From Fidelibacterota bacterium (GTDB lineage Bacteria; Fidelibacterota; Marinisomatia; SCGC-AAA003-L08; GCA-002704045), in the NCBI GenBank assembly GCA_002704045.1, contig PAFF01000007.1, positions 1 through 19,081 of the forward strand: a DNA stretch of 19,081 nucleotides, given 5' to 3'. The translations under genes and the position numbers were made by a program. The number at the start of each line of letters is the position of its first letter. Position 1 is the stretch's first letter. This document shows positions 1 through 7,673 of this stretch, piece after piece. The notes under the pieces are model-generated. The model was not told where the DNA came from and did no database searches. It worked only from the letters and a program-made list of their open reading frames with translations.

Positions 1-21
1 AAAAATATTTATAATACATAT

Positions 22-888
22 TTAGATATATTTTGAAAAACCTCTAAAACTACCAATCAAACCTAAAAGAATTCCTAACAAAATATTACCATAAAAAATC
101 GTAAAAATATTAATACTCGAAGTATTAAAAACAGGAATAAAAATATATTGTGCTAATGAATAAATCAACCATAGTGCTGTAATTGAGATCAAAGATCCTA
201 TCAAACCTTGAAAAATTCCTTCAATTAAAAATGGTAATTGAATAAATATACGAGTTGCACCTAAAAGTTTAAGAGTTGCAATTGTATTTCGTTTTGAATG
301 AATAATTAACCTAATCGTATTAGATACAAGGACTATTGATAAAATAAAAATACCAAAACCTATAATGAGCAAAATATTAAACGTGTTATCAATGATTTTA
401 TCCAATCTAGAAATGAGACCTGATCTAAAGGTAACTTGATCAATTCCTGAAACAACTTTAATTTTTTCTACAATTTTTTCTATCGATTTTTTATTTCTAA
501 ATTCTTCTTTAATATCAAATCTACCCCCAAGAGGAAGTGGATTTGTACCTAAAACTTGCTCTATTTTTGTATCAAAATATCTTTCAAAAATATCTGCAGC
601 AAATTGTTTATCTATAAAAACACCCTCTTGGATACCTTCAATTTTCATAATAGAATTAAATGAGCTTTTTGACATATCTAAATTAATATCATCATTAAAA
701 AAGACATCAATTCTATATCTAGTTTTTAATTCAAATGTATAATCAATGAAATTAATGTATGCGTAATATGTAATTGTAAATACAATTAAGGTAATAGAAA
801 TGGTTACTGAAGATATAAATGCTTGTAATTTTGCACGAAATAAACCTTTAAAACTTTCTGTTATTAAAAATACAAACCTAGAAATCAT
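22..888 (-). CDS. ftsX: Cell-division ABC transporter membrane subunit FtsX
   Basis: FtsX is the inner-membrane half of the FtsEX complex, which couples ATP hydrolysis at the division septum to activation of periplasmic peptidoglycan hydrolases. The 288-residue protein shows the family layout: a short cytoplasmic N-terminus, a membrane helix at about residues 22-45, a periplasmic domain of about 120 residues (to about 165), then three more membrane helices at about 170-195, 213-245 and 260-283. The family-typical region after the second helix, with the segment SKRNTIATLKLLGATR, is present. The ATG follows the ftsE stop codon with no spacer, so translation is almost certainly coupled. It is the last gene in the window; its stop lies 22 nt from the left edge. 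Length and topology are normal for the family. Identification rests on topology plus the ftsE partner. Confidence 0.92.
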   Translation of the reverse strand: MISRFVFLITESFKGLFRAKLQAFISSVTISITLIVFTITYYAYINFIDYTFELKTRYRIDVFFNDDINLDMSKSSFNSIMKIEGIQEGVFIDKQFAADIFERYFDTKIEQVLGTNPLPLGGRFDIKEEFRNKKSIEKIVEKIKVVSGIDQVTFRSGLISRLDKIIDNTFNILLIIGFGIFILSIVLVSNTIRLIIHSKRNTIATLKLLGATRIFIQLPFLIEGIFQGLIGSLISITALWLIYSLAQYIFIPVFNTSSINIFTIFYGNILLGILLGLIGSFRGFSKYI

Positions 889-1539
889 TTAGTTTACTTT
901 AAGTCCTTTATTTAGCTCAATAAATCTTTTTTTTCGAGGCTGAATCAATGGAAAATTATGTGTTGCCATTAAAACAGCAGCCCCATTTTCAGTTGCAATT
1001 TCCATAATATCCAATATATCATCAGAAATGACTGGGTCTAAATTGCCTGTAGGTTCATCTGCAAGAATGATTCTTGGTTTTTTAATTAAAGCTCTTGCAA
1101 TTGATACTCTTTGCTGTTCACCCCCACTTAAATGCCTAGGATAAACCTTTTCTTTATCTTTCAAACCAACTTTTTCACAAATTTCATATACTTCTTTTTT
1201 AATTACCATTGACTTCTCACCTGAGATTCTAAGTGGTAAAGCAATATTTTCATAAACTGATCTATCAGGAATCAATTTGAAATCTTGAAAAATCATACCA
1301 ATTTTTCTTCTTAGGAAAGGTATTTGTCTTTTTTTAATTCTAGTAATATCCTCACCATCTAAAATTATTTTTCCTTTTTCAATATTGATTTCTTTATAAA
1401 TTGTTCTTAAAACAGTTGATTTACCAGACCCAGTTGGTCCCATCAAAAATACTATTTCACCTTTGGGTATTTCAAATGATAAATCAAATATTCCTGCACT
1501 ACTTGTATATGTGGCTGTTACATTTTCAAACTGTATCAT
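889..1539 (-). CDS. ftsE: Cell-division ATP-binding protein FtsE
   Basis: FtsE is the cytoplasmic ATPase of FtsEX. All ABC-ATPase motifs are visible: Walker A GPTGSGKS at residues 34-41, the Q-loop at FQDF (about 84-87), the signature LSGGEQQRVSIARA from residue 137, Walker B IILADEPTGNLDP from 157, and the switch His at 194 in ATHN. The FtsE-type sequence FQDFKLIPDRSVYENIALPL follows the Q-loop and separates it from LolD and MacB relatives. The length of 216 residues is typical. It begins 3 nt after the upstream antiporter gene and abuts ftsX with no gap. The ATPase call is certain; FtsE rather than another small ABC ATPase is supported by the FtsX partner. Confidence 0.94.
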   Translation of the reverse strand: MIQFENVTATYTSSAGIFDLSFEIPKGEIVFLMGPTGSGKSTVLRTIYKEINIEKGKIILDGEDITRIKKRQIPFLRRKIGMIFQDFKLIPDRSVYENIALPLRISGEKSMVIKKEVYEICEKVGLKDKEKVYPRHLSGGEQQRVSIARALIKKPRIILADEPTGNLDPVISDDILDIMEIATENGAAVLMATHNFPLIQPRKKRFIELNKGLKVN

Positions 1540-1542
1540 TAT

Positions 1543-2463
1543 TTATACATAGTTAAATGATTGATATAAAAAAAATAAATATATTAAAAAGACTAAAAAG
1601 CCTTCAATTCTACCAACTTTGTTCCTGTAATATAATATTAGGGGTAATAAAAGTGATAACATTAAAAAAATTATTAAAATTATCAATATATTTGTCTTAA
1701 TTATTATTGGTTTCAAAAATAATGTAATTCCCATTACTGCTAAAATATTAAATAAATTGGAACCAATAATATTACCAATAATAATGTTATATTCTTTCTT
1801 TCTTACTGCGATGAATGATGTTGCAAGCTCAGGAGCCGAAGTTCCAAATGCAATTAATGTCAAACCAACAACAGAATTATTAAAGCCTAACAATTGAGCA
1901 ATACCCTTTGCCCCATTGACAAAGTTTTCGGTTCCAGAATACAATAAAGCAGAACTAAATAAGATTATTAAAGATTGAATATATACATTACCATTATCAT
2001 CTGAAGGGTTTGAATTAATTTGTTTTCTATTAATCAAATTTTTCAAGTAAATAATTAGCAAAATAATAAACAAGAATCCAATGTATCGATTTAAAAAGTT
2101 AAATAGACACAACATAAAAAATAAAATTGATATTAATATTAAAAAATAAAAATCTATTTTTACAGTTTTAAATTTTAATCTTATTGTTTTAAAAATAGCA
2201 GTCAAACCGAGAACAAGTCCTACATTTGAAATATTTGACCCTATGATATTGCCTAAAGCTATTTGGCTATGACCATTTATATTTGAAATTACACTTACAA
2301 ACAACTCAGGAAGGCTTGTTCCAAATGCGACTATGGTTATACCGACAAACACTGGAGATATATTCATAATATATGCTATTTTTTTACCACTCTTTATTAA
2401 ATATTCAGCACCAAAATAAAGCATTAATATTCCAATAAAAAAATAACCGGTAAAAACTATCAA
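1543..2463 (-). CDS. Calcium/cation antiporter of the CaCA family (YrbG/CaxA-like)
   Basis: This is an inner-membrane Na+/Ca2+ (or K+-dependent) exchanger with about ten membrane helices in 306 residues. The two inverted alpha-repeats that form the ion site are clear. Repeat 1 has GITIVAFGTSLPEL at 41-54 and GNIIGSNISNVGL at 71-83. Repeat 2 has GLTLIAFGTSAPEL at 200-213 and GNIIGSNLFNI at 230-240. The acidic residues in both PEL motifs are intact, so it is probably active. A short hydrophilic loop at about 145-160 separates the halves. The start is TTG, overlapping the nadD stop as TTGA, with an AAAGG ribosome site at 2473-2477 about 9 nt upstream. Starting at the next ATG (residue 14) would cut into the first helix. 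The true ion specificity cannot be read from sequence. Confidence 0.9.
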   Translation of the reverse strand: MIVFTGYFFIGILMLYFGAEYLIKSGKKIAYIMNISPVFVGITIVAFGTSLPELFVSVISNINGHSQIALGNIIGSNISNVGLVLGLTAIFKTIRLKFKTVKIDFYFLILISILFFMLCLFNFLNRYIGFLFIILLIIYLKNLINRKQINSNPSDDNGNVYIQSLIILFSSALLYSGTENFVNGAKGIAQLLGFNNSVVGLTLIAFGTSAPELATSFIAVRKKEYNIIIGNIIGSNLFNILAVMGITLFLKPIIIKTNILIILIIFLMLSLLLPLILYYRNKVGRIEGFLVFLIYLFFLYQSFNYV

Positions 2464-3029
2464 TTATACAAACCTTTATCTATAATGTAATTAAATACCT
2501 TTAATGGAAGCATTTTTTTTACCTGTTTAAACTCATTTTGCTTTAATAGTTCTCGTATTTTGGATGATGATACTTCAACATTAAAATCTTCTAAAAATTT
2601 AATTTGTTCAGAATTGTTATTCATTTTCAAACAATTTGATCTATTCAAAACAACAAAATTAATTTTTTCTTTAATTTCTTCAATTTTATACCATTTATCT
2701 AAACTTTGAAAAAGATCTAATCCCAAAACAAAAGAAATATTAGCTTTTTTATATTTTGATTTATAATAATTAATTGTATTTACAGAATATGTAGTTTTAT
2801 TTTGCATTAATTCATATTGACTAATTTCAATATTTTTACTTTTTTCATAAAGTAAATTCAACATTTCATACCTATTATTACTATTTGCATTTGGAAAATT
2901 ATTTTTGCCAGGAGATTTATGCGTTGGCACAACAATAGTTTTATGACATAATAAAGAAATTTTATCGATGATTTTTGTATGTCCTAAATGTACTGGATCA
3001 AAAGTACCTCCATATAGAAAAATTTTCAA
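2460..3029 (-). CDS. nadD: Nicotinate-nucleotide adenylyltransferase NadD
   Basis: NadD transfers AMP from ATP to nicotinic acid mononucleotide, giving deamido-NAD in NAD biosynthesis. The nucleotidyltransferase signature GGTFDPVHLGH is at residues 7-17, a substrate-binding region at LGLDLFQSLDKWYK (102-115), and the ATP-binding SSSKIR motif at 154-159. The 189-residue length is normal. The start is TTG, overlapping the upstream bamD stop as TTGA. The start is fixed by the family N-terminus, where the beta-strand before GGTFDP begins almost at residue 1. No clear Shine-Dalgarno sequence precedes it, so translation probably depends on coupling with bamD. It is a cytoplasmic housekeeping enzyme placed among envelope genes. 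Confidence 0.96.
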   Translation of the reverse strand: MKIFLYGGTFDPVHLGHTKIIDKISLLCHKTIVVPTHKSPGKNNFPNANSNNRYEMLNLLYEKSKNIEISQYELMQNKTTYSVNTINYYKSKYKKANISFVLGLDLFQSLDKWYKIEEIKEKINFVVLNRSNCLKMNNNSEQIKFLEDFNVEVSSSKIRELLKQNEFKQVKKMLPLKVFNYIIDKGLYN

Positions 3030-3811
3030 CGATATAATAACTTAAAATGTTCAAATTTATTTATTGAACCATCTTTAATCTTTTGAGCTATTATTAAATT
3101 TTCTTCTGTCTTAATTTGATTGATATTTTTATTATAATAATTTATAAACAAAGAATCATTTCCAATTATATCGTAAGATAACATAATTCCAATATGAGAT
3201 TTTTCATAAAAAATAGTATCATAAAATTCATTTATTATCTGATTAAAATAAATAATAGCTGAGTCATATTTTTCTAACTTTAAATATAATCTTGCAGTTT
3301 CATAGTCCTTTTTAGCAAGCTTATTTCTCAATTCATCAACAAGCTTTTCACATTCATTAATTTTTTTAGAATTGGGATATTCATCTATAAACTCTTGAAG
3401 TAAATTTAAAGCAGCTAATGTTTCTTTTTGATCTTTTTGAAAATCGTTAACTGAGTTAACTGCACAACTAGCAATTTTATATTTGGCTTCTTCTATTTTA
3501 TTTAGATCTGTTGACCATCTTATAAATAAGGTATATTCTGAACTAGATTCAATATAATCCTCATTATAAAATTTAGATTCAGCTAAATAAAACTGGGAAT
3601 CAATTGAAATTTTTGAACCTGGATTATTCATAATAATGTATTGAAATTGTTCGATAGCTCTAACATATTTTTTTTTGTTAAATAGTTCAATACCTTTATC
3701 ATACTTCTTTCTCAAATCAGCATCAATATTATTTTTGATGCCTGAACAAGCTTGAAAAACAATTAAAATCGTTAAAATTATGAATAATGTTATTTTTTTA
3801 ATTTTTACCAT
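3026..3811 (-). CDS. bamD: BamD-like outer-membrane assembly lipoprotein (TPR)
   Basis: This is a likely lipoprotein of the BAM complex, which folds beta-barrel proteins into the outer membrane. A lysine-rich start and hydrophobic stretch (residues 1-20) lead to a lipobox ending in Cys22 (FQACSG). The mature part is helical with TPR-like repeats, for example YDKGIELFNKKKYVRAIEQF and the following YLAESKFYNEDYIESSSEY segment. This is the usual BamD/YfiO arrangement. Its 261 residues are close to the 245 of E. coli BamD. It overlaps the DUF5683-type gene by 7 nt and nadD by 4 nt. Many TPR lipoproteins look alike, so the BamD assignment rests on lipobox, length and the BamD-like first repeat; a YbgF-like role is a lesser alternative. 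Confidence 0.8.
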   Translation of the reverse strand: MVKIKKITLFIILTILIVFQACSGIKNNIDADLRKKYDKGIELFNKKKYVRAIEQFQYIIMNNPGSKISIDSQFYLAESKFYNEDYIESSSEYTLFIRWSTDLNKIEEAKYKIASCAVNSVNDFQKDQKETLAALNLLQEFIDEYPNSKKINECEKLVDELRNKLAKKDYETARLYLKLEKYDSAIIYFNQIINEFYDTIFYEKSHIGIMLSYDIIGNDSLFINYYNKNINQIKTEENLIIAQKIKDGSINKFEHFKLLYR

Positions 3812-4764
3812 TTAAAGTTAATTGTAAAACCTCCAATACCAAGTTTGTTATTTTTATTAAATAATGGTTTAGCTTCAATTTTATATTTATTATGTTTATC
3901 TGTTTTTATCCAAGCTGCGTCAATCATGCTAAAAATATGATTAAATAAAATAACTGATGTTGCATAACTTGCAACTCTCTCAAACTTCGCAACTTGGTCG
4001 CGCATAGATCTATATTCCCATTTTTTTGGAGACTTTGCAATTAAATAACCTTCATTGCTTTCCTCCTGGATTGATTCATAATCTTCCCAACCTGTAAAAA
4101 AGTGGTTATATTTAAATATATTTTCATAATAATGACTATCTTTCAATAAAGTAAAATTTTCATCATTTTCTAATTCTATAATTCTCGTAGTATCAGGCGT
4201 ACCAACAAAGCCATTTTGGCTAAAAAATGTATCACGAAAAATTGATTCATTCTGAGCATCAGTCGTTGATAAAGTTATTATATTACCATCATTACCCGTC
4301 ATTTGAAATTCAAGATGATGAGAACCATCCCAAATATCATAATAAACAGGGTTATCTGGATTTTGATTATTTGAAAAATATGCTCCAAAAATTTCATCAT
4401 TTCTCCATTCATAATAATGACGCATCCACCTAAAAAAATCCCATTCTTGATCTGCAAATTGTTTATATTTTTCTTCTTGACTTGCACTCTTATCATTGAA
4501 ACTAAAATAGATTGAAATAGCCGAAATTTCAACTGCAGAGAATAACAATGCTTTTTTAATATTACCGTTATATAGTTGTCCTAGTCCAGGTATGACAGCT
4601 GAGTAAAGCATTGCTTTTCCTGGATAAGTATTTTTATTATAATTTTGGTTTGATGTATGTAATAGAGATTGTTTGATTTTATATCTTTCAAAATTATTTG
4701 GAATACCTGACAGTAATAAACTTATGAATATGAATAGGATTATATGTGATCTTAATTTGTACAT
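3805..4764 (-). CDS. DUF5683-type membrane protein of unknown function
   Basis: The function is unknown. A signal-like helix (residues 6-20) is followed by PGKAMLYSAVIPGLGQLYNG (48-67), a Pro-Gly-Leu-Gly-Gln-Tyr-Asn motif typical of DUF5683 proteins common in FCB bacteria. A hydrophobic segment follows at about 70-88. The C-terminal region carries YRSMRDQVAKFERVASYATS (251-270) and then NHIFSMIDAAW (275-285), matching the second conserved block of that family. Between the blocks lies a long, charged and aromatic stretch (about 92-245) rich in Asp, Asn, Tyr and Trp that I do not recognise; it is probably extracytoplasmic. The gene sits 5 nt after the protease-barrel fusion gene and overlaps bamD by 7 nt, so an envelope role is likely. 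The family assignment is from memory of the motifs, not a search. Confidence 0.72.
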   Translation of the reverse strand: MYKLRSHIILFIFISLLLSGIPNNFERYKIKQSLLHTSNQNYNKNTYPGKAMLYSAVIPGLGQLYNGNIKKALLFSAVEISAISIYFSFNDKSASQEEKYKQFADQEWDFFRWMRHYYEWRNDEIFGAYFSNNQNPDNPVYYDIWDGSHHLEFQMTGNDGNIITLSTTDAQNESIFRDTFFSQNGFVGTPDTTRIIELENDENFTLLKDSHYYENIFKYNHFFTGWEDYESIQEESNEGYLIAKSPKKWEYRSMRDQVAKFERVASYATSVILFNHIFSMIDAAWIKTDKHNKYKIEAKPLFNKNNKLGIGGFTINFKW

Positions 4765-4769
4765 AAATT

Positions 4770-7673
4770 TTAAAAGTCAAATAGAATTGAAAAATAACTT
4801 TTTAACGGTTCAGTATCATCATTTATTGGTTTATGCAATTCATAGCTCACTGCAATGGGGTATGCATAAAAAGAATAACCGCTTAATCTTAACTCAATTC
4901 CTGTTGATAATTTATATTTTTTTTTATATATCCAGTCATATAAATCATCATTAAACGCTCCACCAGCCTGAAATACTCCTCCTAAAGACATATTTTGTAA
5001 ATTTAAATTTAATAATTTTATATTTTCTTCTAATATTAGAGGCCATCTCATTGATATAGAATTTACAAATAAATAAGATCCTGTTATAGTTGAATCATAA
5101 AATGTGTATCCTTTAATTCCTGGCATACCACCTCCAAAAAAATGGAAAAAATCATCAATTTTGTCATTAGAAACTAATCCAATTTTTGTATTTAAAGATG
5201 ACACAATTTTCTTACTTTTATTGATTGTTAAATTCTTTTGGGCGTCTATGAAAAATCTAAAAGTATTATTTAAATTAAAATTTGTCAGAATTACACCCGA
5301 ATCAAAATTTAAATCAGCCATAAACTTATTGTATTCATAATTGAACTCGTAGTTTATTTTATATCCATTTGATGGGAGCATATTTCCAGCAAATTCTGGT
5401 TTTTTTGTAGAAAATAAACCTTTTAATTTAATTATATGGCCCTTATAATAATCGAAAGCTAATTTACCAATGACATTAACATCTTGCTGTATGGAAGTAA
5501 TATTTTGAGTTTGTCGTTGTCTATATTTTTGGTATACATACTCGAACCACAATTTCTGTCCATAAAATGGAAATGTGATTCCTACATTAGATTCAAATAA
5601 TGAAAATAATAAATCTAACTTTAATTCGGTATCACCGTATTGACTATTAAATTCTGAACCCGGTTCGATGTTTTTTTTATTTCTAGTGACTCCAAAAATA
5701 TTACAATATATAGTTGGTTTTAATTTTCTATATTCAAACGATAAAATTAAATCAAGATCTAATCTTGAATTTACAGATGCTCCTGAAATTAGACTGAATT
5801 TATTTAATATTTCCCCTGAATAAAAATAAAAACCTGGTTTGATTGTATTGTAATCATACATAATGCGAGGGAAAAAGAATGGAGATGGCATTGACTCTTC
5901 ATAATTGCTGCTTATTTTATTCAAACCAAAATCATATAGAGATGACTCTAAATGAGATACATTATCGTTGATAGGTAAATTAGAACTATTATTGATATTT
6001 TCAATTAATGCAATTTTATATTGACCATTATCATACAAGCTATATAGTAATTTTCCTGTTGAGGAAATATGTGGCATAAAAGCACCACCAATTACATTTG
6101 TTATAGATTTACCATTGCAATATAAATTATAAATTCCTGTTTCATCAGATGAATAATAAGTATAACCACCATGAAAGTAAGGGTCTCTTGAATCAAAATC
6201 AAGTTGAGTTTTAGATATATTTTTGTTACCAAGATTTATATTGTAAATATTTCTAGTGTTATGTTCAACTGCATCAAAAATTATATCATTGTTTTCTGAA
6301 TCGAAACTCAAAGAAAAAATTTGAGTACCATTATTGAAGCTAGTTAATGGTTTGAATACAATTGAATCTAATTTACTTTCTACTATATTACTTGTACCAT
6401 CATATGTTGTTATTGCAAAAATTTTGCCATTTTGAGTAATAATTGGACTAATTGTTCTTTGATTTTCTGTTAATCTTTCTTCTTTTTCATTGTTAAAATT
6501 ATATTTATAGATATCAAAGTATTTTGAACCCTTTTTATTAGGTTTACTTTTTTTTGAATAATAAATTATTGAATCACTGTACCAAAAAGGTGCGTAGGAA
6601 ACACCTGATACAATTTTTTTTGATGAAGAATCTTTAAAATCATAAATGAACAAATCTGTTTGACTAAAATAATCATTTTTTTTATTTGAAAGAAATGCAA
6701 ATTTCGATTCATCGGGAGACCAAACTGGGTGGATATTTGTTGTACCTTTTTGTTCTAATATTGTACCATCGATTTTATTTTTATTAATTTGATCCAATAA
6801 ATGGAAATAATTATCTTGAAGATATGTTTTCCATTCATGATAAATATTTTCTGCTGATTCTCCCGTTGTATTTTTTATTGCTTTATATATTGAAAAGTTC
6901 AAGGGTTTTGCTAAATCATTAGTTATATCTCTCAAAACTTTTGATCCATATCTATCAACTAAAAATTTAACTAATGAAAAACCTTGATTATACGTTGATT
7001 CATTTCCTATTCCTCTTTTACCAAATGTATTCATTTCGTTAAAAGATAAAAGATTGTCATTTAATACTCTATCTCTTAGTATCATATCTCTGTGACTATC
7101 CCAATAATCAAAATTTGCATTCTCATACATAAATTGTGCTGTACCTTCCGCAAACCATGGGGGCACAATTACACTAGACAAGGGAGTTGAAATTATAGTA
7201 TTTGGGTAGCCATATAATACATCATCTCTTTTTTCTTCTTCGTAACCTATCCATTGTAAATATGTCGCAGGTAACTTTCTACCAAATTTCATTGAAGCCT
7301 GAACTTGTACTATATGAACAAATTCATGAGTTATTACATTCTGAATCCACCTATGAGATCCTCTTAAATCAAAATCAAGTGGCATAGCCCAGATTTCAAT
7401 TTTATTATCATAAAAATATGCAGCACCATTAGCAATATCATCTGTATCTTTGATTATTATATGTGTTTTAGAATCTGGCTCAAATTGATATAGTGATGTT
7501 ATAGGACCGTATACTTTTTCAGCAACGGTTGCAGCTTCTCTTGCACTTCTCTCAGTTTCTTTATGAAAATGAATGAAAAAATGTTCTGTTTCTATGGTTT
7601 CCCATATTAATTCTGGATGATTACCAATTCCTAAAAGAAAAGATAATGAAAAAATAAATGTTATGATCATCAT
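4770..7673 (-). CDS. Peptidase-MA-like domain, TolB-like propeller and outer-membrane barrel in one protein
   Basis: A 967-residue exported protein with three parts. After a signal peptide (1-17), residues about 24-285 resemble gluzincin metallopeptidases of the peptidase-MA type. They carry HEFVH at 116-120 as the zinc site and a downstream glutamate at 176 in WFAEGTAQF as the third ligand, so the active site looks intact. Residues about 313-560 carry WD40/TolB-like blades, for example HPVWSPDESKFAFLSN at 315-330. Residues about 605-967 alternate polar and hydrophobic positions like a membrane beta-barrel. They contain GGGMPGIKGYTFY (847-859), which resembles the Omp85/BamA-type conserved loop, and end in a C-terminal Phe, as outer-membrane proteins often do. 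The gene overlaps the M6-like gene by 4 nt (ATGA). The substrate is unknown; the barrel assignment is less certain than the protease and propeller. Confidence 0.75.
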   Translation of the reverse strand: MMIITFIFSLSFLLGIGNHPELIWETIETEHFFIHFHKETERSAREAATVAEKVYGPITSLYQFEPDSKTHIIIKDTDDIANGAAYFYDNKIEIWAMPLDFDLRGSHRWIQNVITHEFVHIVQVQASMKFGRKLPATYLQWIGYEEEKRDDVLYGYPNTIISTPLSSVIVPPWFAEGTAQFMYENANFDYWDSHRDMILRDRVLNDNLLSFNEMNTFGKRGIGNESTYNQGFSLVKFLVDRYGSKVLRDITNDLAKPLNFSIYKAIKNTTGESAENIYHEWKTYLQDNYFHLLDQINKNKIDGTILEQKGTTNIHPVWSPDESKFAFLSNKKNDYFSQTDLFIYDFKDSSSKKIVSGVSYAPFWYSDSIIYYSKKSKPNKKGSKYFDIYKYNFNNEKEERLTENQRTISPIITQNGKIFAITTYDGTSNIVESKLDSIVFKPLTSFNNGTQIFSLSFDSENNDIIFDAVEHNTRNIYNINLGNKNISKTQLDFDSRDPYFHGGYTYYSSDETGIYNLYCNGKSITNVIGGAFMPHISSTGKLLYSLYDNGQYKIALIENINNSSNLPINDNVSHLESSLYDFGLNKISSNYEESMPSPFFFPRIMYDYNTIKPGFYFYSGEILNKFSLISGASVNSRLDLDLILSFEYRKLKPTIYCNIFGVTRNKKNIEPGSEFNSQYGDTELKLDLLFSLFESNVGITFPFYGQKLWFEYVYQKYRQRQTQNITSIQQDVNVIGKLAFDYYKGHIIKLKGLFSTKKPEFAGNMLPSNGYKINYEFNYEYNKFMADLNFDSGVILTNFNLNNTFRFFIDAQKNLTINKSKKIVSSLNTKIGLVSNDKIDDFFHFFGGGMPGIKGYTFYDSTITGSYLFVNSISMRWPLILEENIKLLNLNLQNMSLGGVFQAGGAFNDDLYDWIYKKKYKLSTGIELRLSGYSFYAYPIAVSYELHKPINDDTEPLKSYFSILFDF

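Noticed and set aside
4227..4433. Open frame of 68 codons on the plus strand
   Set aside because: It lies wholly opposite the DUF5683-type gene, and its His/Tyr-rich content is what antisense of that AT-rich gene would give.
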